From positions 25,515-43,911 of the forward strand of contig DHWC01000073.1 in the NCBI GenBank assembly GCA_002412985.1: a stretch of DNA of 18,397 bases, given 5' to 3'. The DNA is from Methylocystaceae bacterium UBA5192 (GTDB lineage Bacteria > Pseudomonadota > Alphaproteobacteria > Rhizobiales > Beijerinckiaceae). Shown here piece by piece: positions 6,655 to 13,724 of this stretch (its first letter is position 1; each line of letters opens with the position of its first letter). The position numbers were made by a program, and so were the translations under genes. Below the pieces are notes generated by a model. It worked only from the letters and a program-made list of their open reading frames with translations. It was not told where the DNA came from and did not search any database.

Positions 6655-8059
6655 CGTCCAGTTTGCTTTCGCCAATGTTGCGCATAGTGTGGCCTATTTT
6701 TTTAACGCGTGTTGTGTCTTCTTCATTGCGGTCAGTTGCAACTCCAAATTCTAGCGGCTCATCCTGTTGGTAGCGCTTACCTAATTTATAAGCCAGCTCA
6801 GCCTTCATTAATTCTGCACCAAGATAGAATGCATGTGCTCCGTCATTCTCAACATTTAATTTTGAAAACAGCGACATTGCATCATGGGAAACTTCATGAA
6901 AATTTTTAGCAAATATATGGATTCCTTGTTGGGTTACTTCAATACGAAAATTTTTATCTCTTAATTCTTTTGCAAGATCAGATATTTCATCTGATGTTGT
7001 CGCGTAGGGGCGACGATCATGCAATTGGATGAGGGCGTCGCTGTAGCCCTTTGGAAGGGCCCGATCAGACCGAGATGCATACATTAAACGTCGTGCGGCG
7101 TCATGCTCTTGAATCGTGCGCTTAGTATGCGGGCTGACCTGAACGGTTAAGAGATGTCTGATATTAAGTTCAGAGCAAATCCCAAGCATTGCGGCGGTAA
7201 TACCGGCTGAGTCTGAGTCCGTTAGTTCTGTGAGATTGCCCGTCCCCATCATTATTTCTGCATCGGACTCATTCGCGCGTAATTCAACATAGCGAGCAAT
7301 GGAATTCGCAAAGCCAAAATGTATTGGATCAAGGATAGGATCAAGAATGGCTGAGATGCCGCGCTTTTCCGCCAGTCTTGCGGCGCGTCTTAGGGAAGCC
7401 AAATCCCCATGTGGCCTCGGCACAAGGACGGGTATGACGGGTGAGCGATCTGGAAGAATAGAGAGTGTTGTTTCATCAAGGCTGAGTAAGTGATCAGCGC
7501 CTGCGTTAGCTGCGCGCGCTAATTCGTCTATATTTGCTGAATCAACGCTAACTTTAAGACCCTCCTTTTTTAGGGAGGAAATAGCTTCTTCTAAATGATG
7601 GAAGGGTGTATCTGGTAAGCAGCCAAGATCAATAACATCCGCGCCGCTGTTATGTAATATTTTAGCTTTTTCTATTATTTCGCCGACAGACATCTTTGTA
7701 GCGTCTACGATTTCTGCAAAGATCCGCATATCGTATTTTGAGAGGTCTTGAGGAGAGTGGCTACGTCCTAGATACTCAGCCAGGTCTGCAACTTCTTCTG
7801 GTCCTCGCTCAAACTGTACGCCAAAATCTTTTGTTAAGGCATCGAGATCTGCGCGACACCGACCAGGAACAATAACGCGATTGGCCTCAAGCGGTCGATT
7901 GAGACGACGCTGGATAATCTCTTGTGTCATGAGCGCCGCAACCTTGACGCCAATGTTGATGATGCGCCATTCACGGGCTTCATCGCCAAAGCTAGCAATT
8001 AATTTTTCCAGCCTTGGCAACGCGAGGTGCCCAGTAAGGAAAATTATTCGATCGCTCAT
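6638..8059 (-). CDS. dihydropteroate synthase-like protein (DUF6513)
   Basis: This 473-residue protein is of the DHPS-related family found in methanogens and H4MPT-using bacteria. An N-terminal domain of about 130 residues (starts MSDRIIFLTGHLALPRLEKL, with VPGRCRADLDAL) precedes a TIM-barrel DHPS-like domain containing SGADVIDLGCLPDTPFHHLE, KVSVDSANIDELARAANAGA and SAILDPILDPIHFG. The C-terminal part (from about 370) is not assigned. True DHPS joins a pterin diphosphate to p-aminobenzoate; this family has been suspected in the matching pterin-arylamine step of methanopterin synthesis, but that is unproven. The frame is open to 8107; ATG 8059 is chosen because conserved sequence begins there and it leaves a 10-base gap after the flavoprotein gene. 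No strong Shine-Dalgarno is seen. Confidence 0.86.
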   Translation of the reverse strand: MSDRIIFLTGHLALPRLEKLIASFGDEAREWRIINIGVKVAALMTQEIIQRRLNRPLEANRVIVPGRCRADLDALTKDFGVQFERGPEEVADLAEYLGRSHSPQDLSKYDMRIFAEIVDATKMSVGEIIEKAKILHNSGADVIDLGCLPDTPFHHLEEAISSLKKEGLKVSVDSANIDELARAANAGADHLLSLDETTLSILPDRSPVIPVLVPRPHGDLASLRRAARLAEKRGISAILDPILDPIHFGFANSIARYVELRANESDAEIMMGTGNLTELTDSDSAGITAAMLGICSELNIRHLLTVQVSPHTKRTIQEHDAARRLMYASRSDRALPKGYSDALIQLHDRRPYATTSDEISDLAKELRDKNFRIEVTQQGIHIFAKNFHEVSHDAMSLFSKLNVENDGAHAFYLGAELMKAELAYKLGKRYQQDEPLEFGVATDRNEEDTTRVKKIGHTMRNIGESKLDDAANS

Positions 8060-8069
8060 TGTGCGGTCT

Positions 8070-8627
8070 TCATGATTGAGGCGCTGTTTCGGCATGCCGT
8101 CGCGCAACAGATTCTTGTAACGCTGCTAGGCTTTCGACCACTTCAGTTGCTTCGAAGGATTTAAGCTTTTCTGTGTTTTCTAAATCAATCCTGCGAGGAT
8201 ACACCATGACAATGTCTTTTGGCGCGCGCGTTTCCAGTTCAGGCGCAGTATCGCAGGCAAAAACGATTGTCGGAACCCGGCACTTTCCTGCTTGAGCAAA
8301 TACATTGGTAGCGAGATTATCTGAAATTCCATAAACGCATTTTGCGACAGTGTTAGATGTTGCCGGGGCCACTACTAATGTATGGTAGACATTATAGTAA
8401 AATCCTCCAACTGGCGCTGCGCTAGCCGTAGTGTCTTTGAATATTCGGACTGTGTCGGGAAGATTAAGGTCGTGCTTATACATGCGCACGACCTCAGCCG
8501 CTGCTTTGCTAACGAAAAGATCGACATGATCAAGGCGTCGGATCATTTCCAGGCATTCTGTAAAAAAATGCCCCGATCCTGTGAGCGCCCAGCCCCAGCG
8601 TGGTGTCACAAGTTTTTTTTTGATCAT
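8070..8627 (-). CDS. dmrB: DmrB-like flavoprotein, dihydromethanopterin reductase
   Basis: A 185-residue flavoprotein of the FMN-binding decarboxylase/flavoprotein fold. WALTGSGHFF (13-22) is the FMN phosphate loop and VVAPATSNTVAKCVYGISDN (85-104) is the PATSNT signature. Homologues in Burkholderia xenovorans and Methanosarcina were characterised as dihydromethanopterin reductase (DmrB), which makes the active tetrahydro cofactor; Methylobacterium uses an unrelated DHFR-like DmrA. No cysteine cluster for an iron-sulfur centre is seen, in line with the bacterial type. Its ATG overlaps the kinase stop as ATGA. Codons 3-5 are AAA AAA AAA, a nine-A run on the coding strand. Alternative: a related PPC-decarboxylase-like flavoenzyme. 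Confidence 0.83.
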   Translation of the reverse strand: MIKKKLVTPRWGWALTGSGHFFTECLEMIRRLDHVDLFVSKAAAEVVRMYKHDLNLPDTVRIFKDTTASAAPVGGFYYNVYHTLVVAPATSNTVAKCVYGISDNLATNVFAQAGKCRVPTIVFACDTAPELETRAPKDIVMVYPRRIDLENTEKLKSFEATEVVESLAALQESVARRHAETAPQS

Positions 8628-9274
8628 GATGCAATCTTCTGTGAAGAGTAAAAGAGAGGAACGCCCGGATATTCTCCTTGTGAGAATAGGTGCGATGCGT
8701 TTTTAAGACAGGCGGGTCCTGCAATATATGCAGGGGTCTTTTTGAGATAGTCTTGAAAGGACCGGTCAATGACTTCATTGGCGATGAGTTCAGAAATCTT
8801 ATTTGTTGTTTTTATATCAAGACTTTTTATTAAAATCAGCGCGCTCGCGGATAATTGGTCAGCAAGCCAAGCTGAGAGGCTATCTGAAGTTGTGTTCCAG
8901 CTAGGATTTAATTCGCAGGCTTCCAAAGTCATGAGCGATGGACGCCAAAGGGCTATGTGACCCTGATCATGTAGTTTTTGTATTTCCGGTACGCTGCTCG
9001 CAAGAGCTAAGTCAAAGAGATTATTTAGAGCTATGGCGTATTGCTCCATGGCTAGTAAAGCCATTTCATGCGCAGCAATGTCGTTGAAGCGCATTATCTT
9101 TTGACTATCGCGGACGGCATCGGAAAATGGTCCGCCGCCGCATACCACAACCAATCGGTGCGGATAGGTTTTTAGCGCCCTTACCCATCGCGCTAATCTT
9201 GACGATTTAAACAAGCTTCCGCCAATCTTGACGACTAGGAGCGGACTTGCGTCAGTGCTTCTCTTTAGCGACAT
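8624..9274 (-). CDS. mfnE: MfnE-like amino-acid-kinase-family protein (furan branch of methylofuran synthesis)
   Basis: A 216-residue member of the amino acid kinase fold, COG2054-like. KIGGSLF (16-22) and VVCGGGPFSDAVR (44-56) are the two glycine-rich ATP-binding loops; NTTSDSLSAWLADQL and LILIKSLD occur in the C-terminal half as in this fold. The archaeal MfnE phosphorylates aminomethylfuranmethanol phosphate to the diphosphate, the substrate of MfnF. With MfnB and MfnF homologues nearby, that role is the best fit (inference). The ATG lies 23 bases inside the preceding MfnB-FolB gene, and the stop overlaps the flavoprotein start by 4 bases, so it is translationally coupled on both sides. 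Confidence 0.82.
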   Translation of the reverse strand: MSLKRSTDASPLLVVKIGGSLFKSSRLARWVRALKTYPHRLVVVCGGGPFSDAVRDSQKIMRFNDIAAHEMALLAMEQYAIALNNLFDLALASSVPEIQKLHDQGHIALWRPSLMTLEACELNPSWNTTSDSLSAWLADQLSASALILIKSLDIKTTNKISELIANEVIDRSFQDYLKKTPAYIAGPACLKNASHLFSQGEYPGVPLFYSSQKIAS

Positions 9275-10406
9275 CAGCGTAACTCAGGGCAGACAGGGAT
9301 CGGCGTGCGTCTTGGTGCGCGCGTTCGCGACGTATTTTTACGCCAACCGCTCCTGGAGCCACATCAAGCTTTTCAACTTGGACGACTACGGACCGAACGC
9401 GCTCATGAAGAAGAACGCTTTCGGCTAGACGTTCGGCGATCGTCTCAACCAGAGCAATGTGGCCTCCTGAGAGGATCATTTTGATTGCATCCATGATAAC
9501 ATCATAAGAAAAAACACATCGCATATTATCATGTATATCTACACGTGTGACTTCAGCTTCTACATTAAATCGAACCCGCTGCGTGTGGCCGTACTCGTGG
9601 GCATAAGCCCCTATCTCTACAGGAACAATATAGTCTCGCAAAAATACGCAATCTGTATCGTTGAGGCCTGGTGGTTCAATATAGCCGTGGCCGAGTAAAG
9701 ACCAATCCGACATAGGCGTGTAATGCTCGCCACGCTGTTGTGGAATGAGGTCACGAATAAGCGTAGTTGAGTCACGATCAATTGAGCTTTGGCGATTTCC
9801 GCTCAAGCATAAGGAGCTGCGAAATCCAAGCACATCTGCGCCTGTGACGAGCAATCTTGGCACATCAGGCGGTTCAAGCGCTCCCGCTAATCCGCAGCTA
9901 AGCTTTAATGTCCTGCAAGTGCTGACAAATTCTGACAGGCTTCCAATACTCATAAAGTCGATGAGGCGGCCTTTGCCCTTGTGCGCTGTATCAAGCATGA
10001 CGCCGTAAAATCCAGCTTGCGCTAATAATGGCAAGCAATCCAATTCTGGGCTTAAGTCAGCAAAGAAGACGGCGATTAAACGCGTTTGGGTTGTTATGGG
10101 CGATAATATAGCGATTATATCGCTTGCGTCTCGTGTAAGCGGGAATGCAAATTTGACATAATCAACGCCTGTTTCAATAACTTCTTCAAAAGCGCGGCGC
10201 GCATGGGATGCGTCATAGGGTAATTCAACAACAGCGCTAACCGGTCGACGGCCTTTTACAGATTCAACGATGTCATGGACAATATTGAGCGGAAGCGCGG
10301 CTAAAGCTCCGTGCGCTGGTTCTTTACAGTCAATGATGTCGGCGCCCTGCGCAAGGGCGATTTCCGCCTCTTCTTGCGAACGAACGCTTGCCAACATCAG
10401 GGTCAT
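9252..10406 (-). CDS. mfnB: MfnB-FolB fusion: (5-formylfuran-3-yl)methyl phosphate synthase with dihydroneopterin aldolase domain
   Basis: This 384-residue protein contains two complete enzymes in one frame. Residues 1-230 are MfnB, which makes the furan precursor from two glyceraldehyde-3-phosphate molecules: GADIIDCKEPAHGALAAL (21-38) with K28 at the Schiff-base position of archaeal MfnB, DYVKFA with K85, VMLDTAHKGKG (136-146) and GLAGALEPPDVPRLL. Residues 255-362 are a FolB-type aldolase: IGAYAHEYGH (265-274) places E271 on the catalytic Glu, SYDVIMDAI gives the catalytic Tyr301, LVETIAERLA matches the family helix, and K346 in VEKLDVAPGAVGV is the catalytic Lys. GGAG lies 8 bases before the start codon. 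It is first in the five-gene minus-strand operon, 113 bases after folC. Confidence 0.92.
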   Translation of the reverse strand: MTLMLASVRSQEEAEIALAQGADIIDCKEPAHGALAALPLNIVHDIVESVKGRRPVSAVVELPYDASHARRAFEEVIETGVDYVKFAFPLTRDASDIIAILSPITTQTRLIAVFFADLSPELDCLPLLAQAGFYGVMLDTAHKGKGRLIDFMSIGSLSEFVSTCRTLKLSCGLAGALEPPDVPRLLVTGADVLGFRSSLCLSGNRQSSIDRDSTTLIRDLIPQQRGEHYTPMSDWSLLGHGYIEPPGLNDTDCVFLRDYIVPVEIGAYAHEYGHTQRVRFNVEAEVTRVDIHDNMRCVFSYDVIMDAIKMILSGGHIALVETIAERLAESVLLHERVRSVVVQVEKLDVAPGAVGVKIRRERAHQDARRSLSALSYADVAKEKH

Positions 10407-10419
10407 TTAGATAACTCCA

Positions 10420-10435
10420 ATCAAAATTTGATCAA
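10420..10435. repeat. overlapping palindromes just upstream of mfnB
   Basis: ATCAAA-A-TTTGAT (10420-10432) is a perfect dyad, and it overlaps TTGATCAA (10428-10435), a second palindrome. They sit directly upstream of the mfnB Shine-Dalgarno (10415-10418). They reuse the TTGAT/ATCAA half-sites seen at 3149-3162 but without FNR spacing. Possible operator; AT-rich chance is not excluded. Confidence 0.3.
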
Positions 10436-10519
10436 TTTTTCTGCCATCGGTCTCGATAGACTGCTAAGTTTCCTATACACGATTTTGCGCCGTTTGAAGC
10501 TTTAGAGCGGCCGTTAGCG

Positions 10520-11839
10520 CTATTCAATCTGCGAGCCGTTGATGCTGAGAACGGTAGCGGCAAGGTAGAGCGATCCTGCAATCAGAATCCTGAGGGGGCG
10601 TTGATCTGTTTGGGCGTGAACAAGCTCTAGGGCCTTCTCAACAGATGGCGCGCTAAAGGCCTGGGGGATGCCCTCGGCGCGCGCTAATTCAGCAACTTCC
10701 TCGGGCGGCCAACTTTTATGTTCGCCTTCGACGGGCGTTGCGACAACAATTCGCGCAAGGCCGGCAAAATGGCGCAGCAAGGCTCTAACGTCTTTAGTTG
10801 TCTGAGCTCCGCAAATTAGAACCAGCGGCCGAGGCGCTCGGTCATGAAATTCCGCCATTGCTTCAGCAAGGACGCGACCGCCATCCTCATTATGGCCGCC
10901 ATCGAGCCAAACCTCTGCGCCTATTGGGGCAAGATCGATAATCCTACCTCGCAAAAGACGTTGAAGGCGCGCCGGCCACTCAGCGCCAGTGAGACCTTCT
11001 TCTATTGCCGCTGTTGGTAATTCAGGCGCAATGGCGCGCAACGCAGCAATTGCGCCGGCGGCGTTTTCATACTGATGGCGGCCAGCAAGCTTAGGCAGAG
11101 GTAGATCTAAAAGACCATGATCGTCTTCAAAGACGAGTCGCCCATTTTCCTCTCGAACATAAAAATCTTGTCCTGCAACGATTAGAGGTGCGCGCGTTCT
11201 GCGTGCTTCTCTTTCTAAAACTCGCGCAGCGGCATCTGTTTGAAATCCGATGATTGCAGGGACATTTGTTTTAAAGATTCCGGCTTTTTCAAAGGCGATT
11301 TTGTCAATAGTTTCGCCCAGAAATTCTGGATGATCGCGGGAGATTGAGGTGATGATCGTTGCTTTCGGCGCATTGATAATATTTGTTGCGTCGTAGCGGC
11401 CGCCAAGACCGGTTTCAAGCAACAACCATTCCGCCGGCGTTTCAGAAAACACCAGCATCGCAGCTGCCGTAGTTATTTCAAAAAAAGTTACTGGCTCTCC
11501 ATTGTTTGCCGCCTCACAGCGTTCGAGCGCTGCGCTCAGTTTCTCATCGCTTATAAGCTTGCCGCCACCATGGGCGCCTATGCGAATTCTTTCATTGAAG
11601 CGTAAGAGATGAGGCGATGTATAAACATGCGCCCGCGCGCCAGAGGCCTCTAACATCGCGCGTAGAAAGGCGATTGTAGAGCCTTTTCCATTCGTGCCAG
11701 CTACGTGAATGATCGGCGGTAATTTGGCGTCTGGACGTCCGAGGGCTTCAAGCAGTCGCGTGATGCGACCCAAAGAAAGGTCAATACGCTTGGGATGAAG
11801 CGTGAGCAGTCGCGAGAGGATCGCGTCATGCTGATCCAT
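10520..11839 (-). CDS. folC: bifunctional dihydrofolate synthase / folylpolyglutamate synthase
   Basis: FolC adds L-glutamate to dihydropteroate and further glutamates to folate, using ATP. The 439 residues are normal for the family. Visible motifs: HVAGTNGKGST (45-55), the Mur-ligase-type P-loop; TSPHLLRFNERIRI (74-87); LLETGLGGRYDATN (140-153); SRDHPEFLG (167-175); and FEKAGIFK (183-190), whose Lys is carbamylated in characterised homologues. LDGGHNEDGGRV is the C-terminal glutamate-ligase motif. The gene follows accD after 19 bases in the usual alphaproteobacterial trpA-accD-folC order. An additional gamma-glutamyl ligase role toward the H4MPT-type cofactor is conceivable given the neighbours, but nothing shows it. 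Confidence 0.96.
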   Translation of the reverse strand: MDQHDAILSRLLTLHPKRIDLSLGRITRLLEALGRPDAKLPPIIHVAGTNGKGSTIAFLRAMLEASGARAHVYTSPHLLRFNERIRIGAHGGGKLISDEKLSAALERCEAANNGEPVTFFEITTAAAMLVFSETPAEWLLLETGLGGRYDATNIINAPKATIITSISRDHPEFLGETIDKIAFEKAGIFKTNVPAIIGFQTDAAARVLEREARRTRAPLIVAGQDFYVREENGRLVFEDDHGLLDLPLPKLAGRHQYENAAGAIAALRAIAPELPTAAIEEGLTGAEWPARLQRLLRGRIIDLAPIGAEVWLDGGHNEDGGRVLAEAMAEFHDRAPRPLVLICGAQTTKDVRALLRHFAGLARIVVATPVEGEHKSWPPEEVAELARAEGIPQAFSAPSVEKALELVHAQTDQRPLRILIAGSLYLAATVLSINGSQIE

Positions 11840-11858
11840 TGCGGCTTCGCCTTTCCAG

Positions 11859-12722
11859 TTAGGCGGCTTGGCGCGGAGGCGATTTGGTTAGCAAACCACA
11901 AAGCCGTGCGAGCGTCTCGCGCATTTGATGACGTGGCACAACCATGTCAACCATGCCATGGTCGCGTAAATATTCCGCCCGTTGGAAACCCTCAGGGAGT
12001 TTTTCGCGGATAGTTTGTTCGATCACGCGGGCGCCTGCGAAGCCAATGATTGCTCCGGGCTCTGCAATTTGTATATCTCCCAGCATAGCATATGACGCGG
12101 TAACACCGCCGGTAGTTGGGTTGGTAAGAATAACGATATAGGGCAGTTGCGCGTCACGCAGGCGCTGTATGGCGATTGTCGTTCGAGGCATTTGCATCAG
12201 GGAAAACATACCTTCCTGCATGCGCGCCCCGCCGGAAGCGGTAAAGATAATAAATGGGGTGCGCTTAGCTAGCGCATAGTCGGCGCCAGCGACAATTGCT
12301 TCCCCGGCCGCCATGCCAAGAGAGCCGCCGAGAAAATCAAAATCTTGCACCGCGACAGTAATTGGCGCGCCTTCAAGTTTCCCATGTGCGAGAACGACGG
12401 CGTCCTGCATACCGGTTTTCACGCGATATTCTTTCAACTTATCAACGTAGCGTTTGATGTCCCGAAACTTAAGCGGATCTACTGGCGCTTCGGGTGTTGG
12501 TATTAATTCACATGCGCCATCATCAAATAAAGAACTCAACCGCGTCGCGACAGGACAGCGCATATGATAGCCGGAGCCAGGAACAACGAAGAGATTGGCT
12601 TCGATGTCCTTGTGAAATACAAGCTGCCCGCTATCAGGACATTTGACCCAAAGATTTTCAGGCGCTTCCCGTTTGAGGATCGCTTTTATCTTTGGTGGAA
12701 CGACATTGGAATACCAATTCAT
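11859..12722 (-). CDS. accD: acetyl-CoA carboxylase carboxyltransferase subunit beta
   Basis: AccD pairs with AccA to transfer the carboxyl group from carboxybiotin to acetyl-CoA, the committed step of fatty acid synthesis. The 287-residue protein starts MNWYSNVVPPKIKAIL; ATG 12722 is chosen over an upstream in-frame TTG because it overlaps the trpA stop as ATGA. The crotonase-like core shows TASGGARMQEGM (161-172) and TNPTTGGVTASYAMLGD (200-216), the oxyanion-hole glycine pairs. Of the four zinc-finger cysteines of E. coli AccD only C28 remains (KCPDSG, then VVPGSG); this loss is usual in alphaproteobacteria. It lies between trpA and folC in a conserved operon. Confidence 0.96.
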   Translation of the reverse strand: MNWYSNVVPPKIKAILKREAPENLWVKCPDSGQLVFHKDIEANLFVVPGSGYHMRCPVATRLSSLFDDGACELIPTPEAPVDPLKFRDIKRYVDKLKEYRVKTGMQDAVVLAHGKLEGAPITVAVQDFDFLGGSLGMAAGEAIVAGADYALAKRTPFIIFTASGGARMQEGMFSLMQMPRTTIAIQRLRDAQLPYIVILTNPTTGGVTASYAMLGDIQIAEPGAIIGFAGARVIEQTIREKLPEGFQRAEYLRDHGMVDMVVPRHQMRETLARLCGLLTKSPPRQAA

Positions 12723-13600
12723 CCGAATAGCCCCGTTAGCCAGCAAAATAGTCCACCGTTTTTATTCGTAGATTTCGTTCGTCCAGCGTTAACGCCTTGA
12801 GCGATGCTGGTAACGAGTTCTGTCACGGCTGTAATCGTTTGAGCGGTGGCTTGGTTATGCGCATTGAGGGATTGCTGCAGCGCGTCAATAAGCGCTGAGC
12901 CAACCACAACCCCGTCGGCGGTTTGAGCGATTTGAGCGGCGTTGTCGGCATTTTTCACGCCAAAACCTACAGCTACGGGTAGTGTTGTATGCTGCTTGAT
13001 GCGTTTAACCGCCTGGCTAACGCCAGCATAATCCGCCAAGGCAGCGCCGGTAATGCCAGTCAATGACACGTAATAAACAAAGCCGCTCGTATTTTCGAGG
13101 ACGCGCGGTAATCTATTTTCGTCTGTTGTTGGCGTAGCGAGCCGGATAAAATTCAAACCAGCGTTGCGAGCAGGAATACATAATTCCTGATCTTCTTCCG
13201 GAGGAAGGTCTACAATAATCAAGCCGTCAACGCCAGCTTCTTTCGCATCATTCAGGAAATCGTCAACGCCATAGACATAGATCGGATTGTAGTAGCCCAT
13301 TAAAACGATTGGGGTGTCCGCATCCTTCAGTCGAAAGGCCTTCACAAGCCCCAAAGTTTTGTGCAGCGTCATCCCAGCTTTGAGCGCGCGCAATCCTGCA
13401 GCCTGAATAGCAGGTCCGTCCGCCATTGGGTCGGTAAAGGGGATGCCAATTTCAATAATATCTGCGCCCGCTGCTGGTAATGCTTCAACTAAGGCCAGCG
13501 AAGTCTCAAGGTCAGGGTCGCCAGCCATGAGAAAAGTAATGAGTGCGGCGCGATCCTGGGCCTTGAGGGCGGCAAATCTAGCGGCGATACGGGTCGACAT
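12719..13600 (-). CDS. trpA: tryptophan synthase alpha chain
   Basis: TrpA cleaves indole-3-glycerol phosphate to indole and glyceraldehyde-3-phosphate and channels indole to TrpB. The catalytic pair is present: E50 in DIIEIGIPFTDPMADGP and D61 in the same segment; GYYNPIYVYG, GLIIVDLPPEE and VGFGVKNADNA are standard blocks. At 293 residues it is some 15-25 longer than typical because of a C-terminal tail rich in Asn, Lys and Gly that ends in LFCWLTGLFG and runs into the accD start. In many relatives trpF and trpB precede trpA; here kup lies upstream instead, so trpB must be elsewhere. Confidence 0.96.
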   Translation of the reverse strand: MSTRIAARFAALKAQDRAALITFLMAGDPDLETSLALVEALPAAGADIIEIGIPFTDPMADGPAIQAAGLRALKAGMTLHKTLGLVKAFRLKDADTPIVLMGYYNPIYVYGVDDFLNDAKEAGVDGLIIVDLPPEEDQELCIPARNAGLNFIRLATPTTDENRLPRVLENTSGFVYYVSLTGITGAALADYAGVSQAVKRIKQHTTLPVAVGFGVKNADNAAQIAQTADGVVVGSALIDALQQSLNAHNQATAQTITAVTELVTSIAQGVNAGRTKSTNKNGGLFCWLTGLFG

Positions 13601-13648
13601 AGGTGTGTTCGTTCTTTTCGATTTGGCTGGGAGGCATCCTAGCAGATT

Positions 13649-13682
13649 AGCCGAGTTTTAAGCATGGCTTAGTCCCTCGGCT
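13649..13682 (-). other. nested stem-loop between kup and trpA
   Basis: On the minus strand AGCCGAG (13682-13676) pairs with CTCGGCT (13655-13649), enclosing a second small hairpin TAAGC-CAT-GCTTA. There is no T-run after it, so it is not a standard terminator, and no run of Trp codons or leader peptide was seen. It may protect or end the kup transcript, or lie in the trpA leader. It is a weak call. Confidence 0.35.
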
Positions 13683-13724
13683 GTCTGTCGTCCAGCCCTT
13701 TTCAAGATGGAGCGATCTTGTCGT

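Noticed and set aside
11859..12722. AccD lacks three of the four zinc-finger cysteines
   Set aside because: Alphaproteobacterial AccD proteins usually lack this finger (CPxxG ... PxSG in place of CxxC ... CxxC), so it is a lineage trait and not damage.
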